64,000 nucleotides of DNA from contig CAMDDU010000016.1 in NCBI GenBank assembly GCA_945892985.1, positions 19,035 to 83,034 on the forward strand, given 5' to 3'. Source of the stretch: CAITSH01 sp945892985 (lineage in GTDB: Bacteria; Pseudomonadota; Gammaproteobacteria; Burkholderiales; SG8-39). Position numbers and translations under genes: made by a program. Below the pieces are notes generated by a model. It did not search any database. It saw nothing but the letters and a program-made list of their open reading frames with translations, and had not been told where the DNA came from. This document shows positions 16,737 to 25,254 of the stretch, piece by piece. Numbering within the stretch: position 1 is the stretch's first letter; each line of letters begins with the position of its first letter.

Positions 16737-18141
16737 GCTCCTTTGACGAGGCGCGCGCCGCGATGGCCGCCTGCTTGCCGGCGATACGGCCGAACACCGT
16801 GCCTATGGTCATGCCGAAGCCGGCGAGGTAGCCCTTGCCAAGAATGTTTCCCGACATGATTTCTCCTGCTGCAAATATGTTTTTCGCCATGCTGCCATTC
16901 TTCATACGAATACACGCCTTGTCGTCGACCTTGAGGCCGAGGTAGGTGAAGGTGATGCCCGGGCGCAAGGGGTAGCCCGAAAACGGCGCCTTGTCGATGC
17001 GCAACGCCCAGTGGGTTTTTTCCGGCGTAAGGCCCTGCGTTTTGCAGTCGTCCTGCACTGCATGGTCGAAGGTGCCCGGTTGCACGGCGGCATTGTACGC
17101 GGCAACCGTGGCCTCGAGTTTTGCCGCATCAAGCCCGAGTTTTTGCGCCAGTTCGGCGATGGTGTTGGCGCGAATGGCCGGGAACACCGAGGGCATGAAG
17201 CGGCCGATGGCCTTGGCGTCGATGATGGAATAAGCGATCTGGTCGGGCTGCAGCGCAACGAGGCGCCCCCAGATGGCGTAGCGCTTGGGCCAGAAATCCT
17301 CGCCCTCATCGTAAAAGCGCTGGCCGTCGCGGTTGACAACAATGCCGAGCGACACGCTATCGAGGCGTGTCACCAGGCCGCCGTCAAATTTAGGCGCGCG
17401 CGCATCAATGGCGACGCAATGCCCCTGCGTCGGATCGCCTATCTGGTCGGCGCCCTTGGCGAACAAGGCTTTGAGCATTTTGCCGGTGTTGTAGGGCGTG
17501 CCACGGATCAGGAAGTTATCGGCTGAAGGCCCCCAGGCCTCGCGCAACCACTCCAGATTGGACTCGAAGCCGCCGCAGGCGGCGACCATGGCACCGGGCT
17601 TGACAAGGATGCGCTTGCCGCCGGCATTAAAGCTCACGCTGCGCAGCGTGTCACCGTCGATTTCGACCTCGTCCGCCTCGGCGCCATACAGCACGCGCAC
17701 GCCCAGGCGCTCCGCCGCCGCGTAATAGGTGTTCATCAGCCCCTTGCCGCCGCCAAGAAAAAACGCATTGGTGCGGCCAAGATGCAGCGTGCCGCCAAGG
17801 GAGGGCTGGAAGCGCACACCGTAGGCCTTCATCCAGTGCGTGCATTCCGCGGAACTGCGTATGGTCAGTCGCGCCAGCTGTTCGTCGGTCTGGCCGCCGG
17901 TGACGCGCAAGAGGTCGGTGTAGTACTCCTCCTCGCGGTATTCATCGCTGAGCACCTCGGTCGGTGCATTGTGCATGCAGCGCAGGTTGCGGGTGTGGCG
18001 GCTGTTGCCACTGCGCAGCTCGCGCGGCGCGCTCTCGATCAACAGCACGCTCGCGCCCTGCTCGCGCGCGGCCAGCGCCGCACATAGCGCGGCATTACCG
18101 CCGCCAACCACCAGTACATCAGGATTTTCAGTTTCCGACAC
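16717..18141 (-). CDS. tcuA: FAD-dependent tricarballylate dehydrogenase TcuA-like
   Basis: 474 aa from GTG 18141, preceded by TGAGGC; an in-frame ATG at 18192 would add 17 residues that do not look like the family start. In Salmonella TcuA oxidises tricarballylate to cis-aconitate. The dinucleotide motif DVLVVGGGNAALCAALAAREQGASVLLIE starts the protein, followed by SGNSRHTRN and a fumarate-reductase/succinate-dehydrogenase type FAD fold ending FAAGEIMSGNILGKGYLAGFGMTIGTVFGRIAG. Related enzymes act on other dicarboxylates, so the substrate is a family inference. Confidence 0.86.
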   Translation of the reverse strand: MSETENPDVLVVGGGNAALCAALAAREQGASVLLIESAPRELRSGNSRHTRNLRCMHNAPTEVLSDEYREEEYYTDLLRVTGGQTDEQLARLTIRSSAECTHWMKAYGVRFQPSLGGTLHLGRTNAFFLGGGKGLMNTYYAAAERLGVRVLYGAEADEVEIDGDTLRSVSFNAGGKRILVKPGAMVAACGGFESNLEWLREAWGPSADNFLIRGTPYNTGKMLKALFAKGADQIGDPTQGHCVAIDARAPKFDGGLVTRLDSVSLGIVVNRDGQRFYDEGEDFWPKRYAIWGRLVALQPDQIAYSIIDAKAIGRFMPSVFPAIRANTIAELAQKLGLDAAKLEATVAAYNAAVQPGTFDHAVQDDCKTQGLTPEKTHWALRIDKAPFSGYPLRPGITFTYLGLKVDDKACIRMKNGSMAKNIFAAGEIMSGNILGKGYLAGFGMTIGTVFGRIAGKQAAIAARASSKELAHAAR

Positions 18142-18244
18142 GACTTGCCTCAGATTGATCAGATAACAAACAAAGCCGGCTTGCGCCGGCACCAGGGGCC
18201 TCCATTATCGGGCCAAACGGGCGCTCGCGCATCCGTCGCGCACT

Positions 18245-19273
18245 CTAGCCGGCGGCTTTTTCGAGAAACGCAAGCACCGCCGCATCAATACGCAGACCCT
18301 CGTTTTGCTGCTGGCGCATGCGCGCGAACTCGGATTCACCGGGCAGGCGCACCGGCACCGCCGGATCGTTGGGCGGCGAGGCGCGCAGGATGGCGGCGAA
18401 ATCGGCGATGCGCGCGGCAAGGTCGCCTATGCCCAGTTTGGCCGTATCGATCAGGATAAAAACATGGCCGAGGTTCTGTGCCGCCGCCGGATCATCAACC
18501 CAGGATTTGACGTGGGTCAGATAAGCGGCACCGGATAACAGCCCGGCAAACAAATCAACCATCAGCGCCAGGCCATAGCCCTTGTAACCGCCTATGGGCT
18601 GCAAGAAGCCCTCGAGTGCCGTGAGCGGGTCGGCGGTCGGGCGTCCAAGGCTGTCGGTGGCCCAGGTGTCGGGGATGGTTTCCCCACGATCGAGGGCGCG
18701 GCGGATTTTTGCCCGCGCCACCACGCTCATGGCCATGTCGAGCATGACCGGGTCACCACCGGGATTGGGCACACAAAGCCCCAGCGGATTATTGCCCAGG
18801 CGTGCATCGCTGCCGCCGCTGGGCGCGATGGTGGTGCTGGCGTTGCTGGCGATAATGCTGGCAAAACCCTGCTCCGCGGCGAGCCAGGCATAGGAGGCAA
18901 TAGGTCCGAAATGGTTGCTGCTGCGCGCAAACGCGACACCCACGCCGGTTTCCTTCGCCGCCGCCATAGCCGCCTCAAGCGCACGCGTGCCAACCAGGGT
19001 GCCGATGCCGTTATCGCCATCAACCATGGCGATGGACGGCGAGGTTTTCTCGACGCGAATTTGCGCCCTGGCGTTGATGCCGCCTATTTTCAGACGCTCA
19101 CCATAGGAGATGACACGGTGCACGCCGTGTGTAGACAGGCCGAATAAATCAGCGATGACCAGAATGCGCGCCGCATCACGCGCATCCTGCGCGGCGAGGC
19201 CGCACGATTGCAGCGCCCGCGCGGCGAGGTCCAGCAGTGGTGCTTCGGCGATCAGGCGTGTTTTTTCAGTCAT
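18245..19273 (-). CDS. Ldh_2-family malate/L-lactate dehydrogenase-like oxidoreductase
   Basis: 342 aa. NAD(P)-dependent 2-hydroxyacid (or ureidoglycolate, sulfolactate, delta-1-piperideine-2-carboxylate) dehydrogenases form this family. Motifs: LFGLSTHGVHRV with the active-site His, RSSNHFGPIASYAW, LGNNPLGLCVPNPGGDPVMLDMAMS and GGYKGYGLALMVDLFAGLLSGA. The substrate cannot be read from the sequence. Its first 23 or so codons and its upstream DNA are repeated in a 240-bp tandem duplication immediately upstream. It follows tcuA/tcuB in position but lies 5' of them on the same strand, 103 bases away. Confidence 0.87.
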   Translation of the reverse strand: MTEKTRLIAEAPLLDLAARALQSCGLAAQDARDAARILVIADLFGLSTHGVHRVISYGERLKIGGINARAQIRVEKTSPSIAMVDGDNGIGTLVGTRALEAAMAAAKETGVGVAFARSSNHFGPIASYAWLAAEQGFASIIASNASTTIAPSGGSDARLGNNPLGLCVPNPGGDPVMLDMAMSVVARAKIRRALDRGETIPDTWATDSLGRPTADPLTALEGFLQPIGGYKGYGLALMVDLFAGLLSGAAYLTHVKSWVDDPAAAQNLGHVFILIDTAKLGIGDLAARIADFAAILRASPPNDPAVPVRLPGESEFARMRQQQNEGLRIDAAVLAFLEKAAG

Positions 19274-19685
19274 GGCGGCAGTGAAAGCATTCGGCGATGT
19301 TATTTACAGATGTCATTCACAGCTGTCATTGCGAGGAGCGTAGCGACGAAGCAATCTTGTGGCATTGCACATCTGCAACGAGATTGCTTCGCTACGCTCG
19401 CAATGACGACAATGACGGCTATGACAGCAATGGCGGCAATGGCGCGATTGCAGCGCGCGCGACGCGGGGTCTAGCAGTGGTGCTTCGGCGATCAGGCGTG
19501 TTTTGTCAGTCATGGCGGCAGTGAAAGCATTCGGCGATGTTATTTACTTTTGTCATTGCGAGGAGCGTAGCGACGAAGCAATCTTGCGGCATTGCACATC
19601 TGCAACGAGATTGCTTCGCTGCGCTCGCAATGACGGCTAAGACAGCGATGACAGCGATGACAGCAATGACAGGAGTCAAATTCCT
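19206..19685. repeat. 240-bp tandem duplication including the start of the Ldh_2 gene
   Basis: Unit A (from 19206) and unit B (from 19446) are offset by exactly 240 bases and almost identical through the first 100 bases: the same end of the coding part, the same start codon context CAGTCATGGCGGCAGTG, and the same upstream DNA. Each carries one copy of the ~84-bp palindromic GTCATTGCGAG repeat (19325-19407 and 19551-19634). Unit B lacks 12 bases before its repeat. The few substitutions between the units suggest a recent event. Confidence 0.9.
19446..19513 (-). pseudogene. Duplicated N-terminal stub of the Ldh_2 gene
   Basis: From ATG 19513 the minus strand reads MTDKTRLIAEAPLLDPASRALQS, a near copy of the start of the real gene (MTEKTRLIAEAPLLDLAARALQS), then runs into intergenic repeat sequence. 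It is the coding part of unit B of the tandem duplication. It may still be translated as a short nonsense peptide, since its start region matches that of the intact gene. Confidence 0.8.
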
Positions 19686-20673
19686 ATTCGGCCTTGATGC
19701 CGGCGTCGCGTGCCACCTTGGACAGGCGTGCGACCTCGGATTTGATCGTCTCGCCAAACGCCTCGGGTGAAGGGCTGGCGACCAGTTCTATGCTGCGCTC
19801 TGCAAAGCGCCTGATGAGTTCGGGCTGTTTATAGGCCTTGGCCACCTCGGCGTGAAGCTTTGCGATGATCTCCTTTGGCGTACCGGCGGGAGCCAGCAAA
19901 AAATTCAGCGTCACATCCTCGTAGCCCGGATAACCGGACTCGGCCATGGTCGGCACATCAGGGAACAGCGGCGAGCGCTGCAGGCTGGTCACGGCGAGGG
20001 CGCGCAGCTTGCCGCCCTTGACGTGCGGGCCGGAGGTACTGATCTGATCGAACATCAGCATGGCCTGGCCGCCGATCACATCGATCACGGCCTGTGCGCT
20101 GCCCTTGTAGAACACGTTAAGCAGCTTCACGCCGGCGCGACTGGCAAAGACCTCGCCGGCCATGTGACCGGTAGAACCATTGCCCGAATTGGCGTTCGTC
20201 ATTTCGCCCGGTTTGGCCTTTGCCAGGGCCACGAACTCGGCGACTGTGCGCGCCGGCACGCTCGGATGGACCTCCATGAACATCGGCGCCTTGCAGGTAA
20301 GCGTGATGGGGGCAAAATCCCTGACCGGGTCGTAGCCGGCATTGGCCGAAATCGTCGGCGCGGTAAAGAAGGTGCTCGAATGCGCCAGCAGGGTGTACCC
20401 GTCCGGTGCAGCCTTGGCGACCAATTGCGTGCCGACGATAGAGGCCGCACTCGGCCGGTTTTCCACGATCACCGGCTGGCCCATGCTTTTGGCCAGCTCC
20501 GCCGCTACAGTGCGCGCAACAATGTCGACGTTGCCGCCGGGCGCCACCGGCACGATGATGCGTATGGCTTTGCTCGGGTAGTCGGAAACGGCCTGACCGA
20601 AGGCCTGGGCTGAGCACAAAGCGGCGGCCAGCAGGGCCGCGAACGAAAGTGAAAGTGAAAGTTTGCATTTCAT
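19684..20673 (-). CDS. Bug/TctC-family periplasmic substrate-binding protein
   Basis: 329 aa. Signal peptide ends about SAQAFGQA; the mature start YPSKAIRIIVPVAPGGNVDIVARTV, VENRPSAASIVG, APDGYTLLAHSS, YDPVRDFAPITL and C-terminus VARDAGIKAE are Bug signatures. The usual VPYKG loop is altered to VFYKGSAQAVIDVIGGQAMLMFDQ, so the ligand probably differs from its paralogues. It lies 54 bases downstream of another Bug gene on the same strand. No TctAB genes are visible. Confidence 0.9.
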   Translation of the reverse strand: MKCKLSLSLSFAALLAAALCSAQAFGQAVSDYPSKAIRIIVPVAPGGNVDIVARTVAAELAKSMGQPVIVENRPSAASIVGTQLVAKAAPDGYTLLAHSSTFFTAPTISANAGYDPVRDFAPITLTCKAPMFMEVHPSVPARTVAEFVALAKAKPGEMTNANSGNGSTGHMAGEVFASRAGVKLLNVFYKGSAQAVIDVIGGQAMLMFDQISTSGPHVKGGKLRALAVTSLQRSPLFPDVPTMAESGYPGYEDVTLNFLLAPAGTPKEIIAKLHAEVAKAYKQPELIRRFAERSIELVASPSPEAFGETIKSEVARLSKVARDAGIKAE

Positions 20674-20727
20674 TGCCTTCTCCTCTTAGATTGACCGCGT
20701 GCGCATTCGCATCGCCGCCTTGTTCTT

Positions 20728-21753
20728 CTACTGCGCCTTGATGCCCGCTTCTTTTACCACCCGCGCCCACTTTTCCGTTTCCTGCTCGATATAGCGCCCG
20801 AACTCTGCCGGGGTCATCTGCACCGCCTCGACCGCCTCGGCTTCAAATCGCTTGATCATCTCCGGCGTCCTTTGAATCGCCGTCAACTCCTTGTACAGGC
20901 GGTCGCGCACCGCCTGCGGCGTTGCCGCAGGGGCGATGATTCCCCACCAGTTGACCGCCTCGTAACCCGGCACCCCCGCCTCGGCGATGGTCGGCACGTC
21001 GGGCAGCGTGGACGAGCGTTTCAAGCCGCCCACGGCCAGCGCCTTTAGCCGGCCTGACTTGATTAGCGGCAAGGTCTGCACCAGGGAACTCAGCATGATC
21101 TGGGTGTTGCCCGCCACCACGTCCGCCATCGCCGGTCCACCGCCCTTGAAAGGCACGTTAACGATATCAACTTTGGCCATATTGACGAACAAGGCGCTGC
21201 CAAGATGCTGGAAGCTCCCTATTCCGGCCGAGGCGTAATTGAGCTCGCCGGGCTTGGCCTTGGCCAGCGCAATAAGCTCCTTCACCGAGTTAATCTGCAA
21301 CTTCGGACTGACGGCAAGCACATTGGGGCCGGCCGCGATCATCGCCACCGGCACGAAGCCCTTGACCGGATCGTAAGGCAGTTTGTAGAGCGAGCCGTTG
21401 GCGGCAAAGGCCGACGAAATGAACAGCAGCGTGTAGCCGTCGGGCTCGGCTTTGGCCGCCTGCTCCGTGCCAATCAGGCCGCCTGCCCCGCCGCGGTTGT
21501 CCACCACCACCTGCTGACCGAGGCGCTCCGACAGTTGCTGCGCAATGACGCGTCCGACCACATCATTGCTGCCGCCAGGCGGGAAGGGAATGATCAGGCG
21601 TATGGGGCGCACCGGGTAGGCATCGGCGGCCACTGCGGGCGAGACAGCGGGGGAGACAGCCAGCGCGCCACACAGCATAGCGACAGCGCCCATGATCGCC
21701 CGCGCGTTGTGCCGCGATAGCCGGCGAAAAATCCGTGGCGAAAATGATTTCAT
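20728..21753 (-). CDS. Bug/TctC-family periplasmic substrate-binding protein
   Basis: 341 aa from ATG 21753. The N-terminus is a long basic signal sequence (RRLSRHNARAIMGAVAMLCGALAVS) with a repeated SPAV ending AVAADA. Mature motifs: YPVRPIRLIIPFPPGGSNDVVGRV, VDNRGGAGGLIG, EPDGYTLLFISS, LPYDPVKGFVPV, VPFKGGGPAMADVV, and VKEAGIKAQ at the end. It lies between an Ldh_2 dehydrogenase gene (10 bases upstream) and another Bug gene, so may deliver the hydroxyacid substrate of that enzyme. Confidence 0.9.
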   Translation of the reverse strand: MKSFSPRIFRRLSRHNARAIMGAVAMLCGALAVSPAVSPAVAADAYPVRPIRLIIPFPPGGSNDVVGRVIAQQLSERLGQQVVVDNRGGAGGLIGTEQAAKAEPDGYTLLFISSAFAANGSLYKLPYDPVKGFVPVAMIAAGPNVLAVSPKLQINSVKELIALAKAKPGELNYASAGIGSFQHLGSALFVNMAKVDIVNVPFKGGGPAMADVVAGNTQIMLSSLVQTLPLIKSGRLKALAVGGLKRSSTLPDVPTIAEAGVPGYEAVNWWGIIAPAATPQAVRDRLYKELTAIQRTPEMIKRFEAEAVEAVQMTPAEFGRYIEQETEKWARVVKEAGIKAQ

Positions 21754-21763
21754 GTCGATTCCC

Positions 21764-22855
21764 TCACTCAAACAAGAAGGGCACGTTGCAACGCCCGCAT
21801 ATCTCGCGGATATGGTCGGCCAGCAAATGCGGAATCGGGATGCCCTCGCGCAAACGCTGTTCGCGCTTGAATGCCTCGGGGTCGCCGGGCACCAGCACCG
21901 GCTCGTCCGGATTCGAAGGCGGAGTCTGGTGCAGCACATCGATGGCATCGTCCAGATCGTCCTCGAAATCGCCTTCATCGCGAAAAGCCTTCGGATCTAT
22001 GGCCATGAAAAAATGACCCAGGTTGTCCGGGTCCCCGGGCTTTTGCGTCTTCACCCTTATGGGTGAAAACGAGGCCCCCGACAACGCGCCGCCCAGGATG
22101 TGCACCATCATCGCCAGGCCGTAGCCTTTATGGCTCGCCATCTGCGCCGTCCCGCCAACCGGTGTCAGGCCGCCGCCCGCATTGGGACCGCGCTTGTACA
22201 AAATATCCATCGCCGCCGACGCATCGGTCACCGGCGTGCCGCTTGCGTCGAGCACCCATCCGGCGGGCAAAGGCTTGCCCTTGAGCTCATAGACCTTGAC
22301 CTTGTTGGCTGCGGTGCTGGATGTCGCCATGTCCAGCAGGAAGGGCCGGTTGCGCCTCGCCGGGGCGGCGAAGGCGATCGGATTGGTGCCAAGCAGCGCC
22401 TCTTTACCGCGCGTCGGCACGGTGTTGATGGTGCGCGTGGCGCTGGTGACCATGCCGATAAAGCCTTTGTTCAGTGCGAGGCCGGCGTAATAGCCGGCGG
22501 CGCCAAAGTGATGCGAATTGCGCACCGTCACCACGCCCACACCGAGTTTTTCCGCCTTGCTGATCGCCAGTTCCATGCCCATCACGGCGGCCGGATGGCC
22601 AAGGCCCGCATCGGCGTCGACCAGGGCGGTAACCGGACCCTCGCGCACTATGCGCGGTATCGCCTTGAGATTGAGCTTGCCCTTGCTGCGCGAGGACTCA
22701 TAGTCCATCAGCATCGACACACCGTGCGAGTCGACACCGGACAGATCAGTGGCAATCATCACCTCGGCCGTCGTCTCCACCAACTTGGGATCCATTCCCC
22801 AGGCGCTCAGTATGGAGACGATCTGGGCGCGCACGCGCCCTGCCGGCACATTCAT
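21764..22855 (-). CDS. Ldh_2-family malate/L-lactate dehydrogenase-like oxidoreductase
   Basis: 363 aa from ATG 22855, which follows GGCAGGG; in-frame ATGs at 22876 and 22873 overlap the stop of the upstream Bug gene and are possible. Family motifs: LSGVDSHGVSML (active-site His), VRNSHHFGAAGYYAG, LLGTNPIAFAAPA, FLLDMATSS and SHKGYGLAMMVHILGGALSGA. NAD(P)-dependent oxidation of a 2-hydroxyacid is expected. It is sandwiched between two Bug genes with almost no spacing, an arrangement suggesting a shared substrate. Distinct from the other Ldh_2 protein at 18245-19273. Confidence 0.87.
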   Translation of the reverse strand: MNVPAGRVRAQIVSILSAWGMDPKLVETTAEVMIATDLSGVDSHGVSMLMDYESSRSKGKLNLKAIPRIVREGPVTALVDADAGLGHPAAVMGMELAISKAEKLGVGVVTVRNSHHFGAAGYYAGLALNKGFIGMVTSATRTINTVPTRGKEALLGTNPIAFAAPARRNRPFLLDMATSSTAANKVKVYELKGKPLPAGWVLDASGTPVTDASAAMDILYKRGPNAGGGLTPVGGTAQMASHKGYGLAMMVHILGGALSGASFSPIRVKTQKPGDPDNLGHFFMAIDPKAFRDEGDFEDDLDDAIDVLHQTPPSNPDEPVLVPGDPEAFKREQRLREGIPIPHLLADHIREICGRCNVPFLFE

Positions 22856-22872
22856 CACATCCCTGCCGCCCA

Positions 22873-23838
22873 TCATTCGGCCTTGATGCCGGCCTCGCGA
22901 ATCACGCGGGCCCATTTTTCGGACTCAGCGCGAATGGTGGCGCCGAACTGCTCGGGCGTGTCGCCGACCACGGTGGCGGATAAGGCGGTGATCTTTTCGC
23001 GCAACTCCGGATTTTCCAGCGCCTTGGCGACGTCGGTGGAAATCTTCGACAGGATATCTTTGGGCGTCGCGGCCGGCGCGACCAGGCCAAACCAGTTGGT
23101 CAGGTCATAGCCGGGCAGCACCTCGCTGATCGAGGGCACGTCGGGCAACTGTGCCGAACGCGATTTCCCAAGCACACCGAGTGCGCGCAGCCTGCCGTCA
23201 CGAATATAGGGCAGCGCCTGGATCTGGCTGTCCATGGTCATCATGACCTGGCCGCCAAGCAGGTCCTGGAAACTCTGCGCACTGGCCTTGTAGGGAATGT
23301 GCGGCATGTCGATGCCGGCCAGTCGCTTTAACGACTCGGCGGCAAGGTGCGGCGCGCCGCCCGGGCCGGATGAGGCGTAGGTGACCTGCCCGGGCCTGGA
23401 CTTGGCCAGCGCGATGAATTCGGCCAGGTTGCGCGCCGGCACCGACGGATGCACAACCATGACAAAGTGCACGTCGACGACCTTGGTGATGGGCGCAAAA
23501 TCCTTCAGCGGGTCCGAGCTCATTTTCGGATAGAGGTGCTTGTTGACGCTCAGATTGCCCAGCGTTCCCATGAAAAGCGTGTAGCCGTCAGGCGCGGCGC
23601 GCGCGGCTAATTCGGTGCCGATGGTGCCGCTGGCGCCGGCGCGGTTCTCGACGATGATCTGCTGGCCCCACATTTCGGTGAGCTTCTGGCCCAGCAGGCG
23701 CGCGACTATGTCGGTACCCCCGCCGGGTGAGAACGCGACGATGATTTTTACCGGCCGCGTCGGGAAATTCTGTGCCTGCGCCAGGCCGCTGCAAAACGCC
23801 GCAAGCAGTAGTGCCAATCCGAATCGCTGGATATTCAT
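22873..23838 (-). CDS. Bug/TctC-family periplasmic substrate-binding protein
   Basis: 321 aa. Signal peptide ends GLAQAQ; then FPTRPVKIIVAFSPGGGTDIVARLLGQ, VENRAGASGTIG, APDGYTLFMGT, SDPLKDFAPI, IPYKASAQSFQDLLGGQVMM and VIREAGIKAE. Start is supported by an upstream GGAGGGCAAC. Its stop overlaps or nearly touches the Ldh_2 gene, and an MBL hydrolase gene begins 12 bases upstream, so the three (MBL, Bug, Ldh_2) and the next Bug gene probably form one transcript. Confidence 0.9.
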   Translation of the reverse strand: MNIQRFGLALLLAAFCSGLAQAQNFPTRPVKIIVAFSPGGGTDIVARLLGQKLTEMWGQQIIVENRAGASGTIGTELAARAAPDGYTLFMGTLGNLSVNKHLYPKMSSDPLKDFAPITKVVDVHFVMVVHPSVPARNLAEFIALAKSRPGQVTYASSGPGGAPHLAAESLKRLAGIDMPHIPYKASAQSFQDLLGGQVMMTMDSQIQALPYIRDGRLRALGVLGKSRSAQLPDVPSISEVLPGYDLTNWFGLVAPAATPKDILSKISTDVAKALENPELREKITALSATVVGDTPEQFGATIRAESEKWARVIREAGIKAE

Positions 23839-23849
23839 GTTGCCCTCCT

Positions 23850-24608
23850 TTAAGCCGTCAGTTCAAACAAAGTGGTCTTATCCAGGCCCTCGCCAAACCA
23901 GGCCTTGATCGCCGCTTCACGGGTACCGAGGTATTTTACTTCTTCATTCTCCAGAACCATGGGCACATCATGCCCCGGCACCAGAATATTTCCCGGCCGT
24001 TTGCGCCACATTGTCCAGATCGCCTCGATGGAAGCCGCGCTTTGCGTGGCATCGTCGGTCATGTCGGTGCTGCGCGACAGCATTTCGGCCCGGTTCTTGG
24101 CCGCATCGCCGGTGAAAATGACATCGCGCTCGCTACCAGAGAGCACATACACCAGGTGCCCGGGCGTATGGCCCGGAGCGGTGTAGGCGGTCATGGCCGG
24201 AAACACCTCCTCGCCTTCGACCGCCTTGTGCAGCGTCGGCCAGGTTTGCAGTTCACGCATGTAAAGTTCCGGCACCGGGGTCTCCCCCCACGGCTCCTTC
24301 ACCGACCACTCCAGTTCCCGCGCCCCGATGACAATGCGCGAACGGTTGAACAGCGTCCAGTTGACCGAATGGTCGTGATGCGAATGGGTCAGCAGCAAGT
24401 CGGTCACACCGCGCGGGGTGAGCCCGCGCTTGGCCAGGCGCTCGATCAGCATGCGACGCATACCGAAGGACCCGGCGTCGACCAGTGCGACCCGTCCGCG
24501 GCCGCGAATCAGCGCCACGGTGCTCCAGCCAAGGCCGCCGTGGCAAACCGATTTACCTGGAAAGCCCTGTACCACGATATCAATCTCGAATCCACCCGCC
24601 TGTATCAT
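23850..24608 (-). CDS. MBL-fold metallo-hydrolase
   Basis: 252 aa, cytoplasmic (no signal). Binuclear metal site motif LLTHSHHDHS at about 74-83, further ligands in APGHTPGHLVY, IFTGDAAKN and LVPGHDVPM. Members of this superfamily hydrolyse lactones, thioesters, beta-lactams and others; nothing here identifies the substrate, but a lactonase role in a hydroxyacid pathway is plausible. First gene of the leftward MBL-Bug-Ldh_2-Bug group. Confidence 0.85.
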   Translation of the reverse strand: MIQAGGFEIDIVVQGFPGKSVCHGGLGWSTVALIRGRGRVALVDAGSFGMRRMLIERLAKRGLTPRGVTDLLLTHSHHDHSVNWTLFNRSRIVIGARELEWSVKEPWGETPVPELYMRELQTWPTLHKAVEGEEVFPAMTAYTAPGHTPGHLVYVLSGSERDVIFTGDAAKNRAEMLSRSTDMTDDATQSAASIEAIWTMWRKRPGNILVPGHDVPMVLENEEVKYLGTREAAIKAWFGEGLDKTTLFELTA

Positions 24609-24639
24609 TTTGTCCCCTCCATCACATTACGAAGCATGC

Positions 24640-25250
24640 TGCCCATACCGGAAATAATACGCGCCGTCATTGCAAGCGCGGCGAAGCAATCTCGCTGCCA
24701 TATCAAGGATCGTCGCCGCGCGACGAGATTGCTTCGTCGCTGTGCTCCTCGCAATGACAAAGAAAAAAATAATCAATGACGAAGCAAAAAATAGCCAATT
24801 ACGAAGTAAAAAATAGCCAATTACGAAGTAAAAATGACCAATGACGAAGTAAAAAACAATACGCGCCGTCATTGCGAGCGCAGCGAAGCAATCTCGCTGC
24901 CATATCGAGGATCATCGCCGCGCGACGAGATTGCTTCGTCGCTGTGCTCCTCGCAATGACGAAGAAAAAAATGACCAATGACGAAGCAAAAAATAGCCAA
25001 TTACGAAGTAAAAAATAATCAATACCGAAGCTAAAAATAACTAATGACGAAGCAAAAAATAATACGCGCCGTCATTGCGAGCGCAGCGAAGCAATCTCGC
25101 TTCCATAGCGAGGATCATCGCCGCGCGACGCGATTGCTTCGTCGCTATGCTCCTCGCAATGACGAAGAAAAAAATAATCAATGACGAAGCGAAAAATAAT
25201 CAATGACGAAACAAAAAATAGCCAATGACGAAGCAAATGCGGGGATGCGG
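24640..25250. repeat. Composite repeat region: three palindromic elements separated by AT-rich short repeats
   Basis: Three ~93-bp imperfect palindromes (24666-24758, 24868-24960, 25071-25163) begin GTCATTGC.AGCG and end CTCGCAATGAC, each preceded by ATACGCGCC. They recur about every 202-203 bases. The spacers are built of a degenerate 18-20 bp unit close to CAATGACGAAGCAAAAAATAG, repeated several times per spacer. No coding potential is convincing here. The units end with AATGACGAAG, the same letters as the palindrome's right edge, so the short repeats may have grown out of the palindrome end. Confidence 0.9.
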
Positions 25251-25254
25251 ATTG

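Noticed and set aside
24640..25250. Regularly spaced repeats resembling a CRISPR array
   Set aside because: Repeats are ~93 bp palindromes, the spacers are themselves repetitive and similar to each other, and no cas genes are near.
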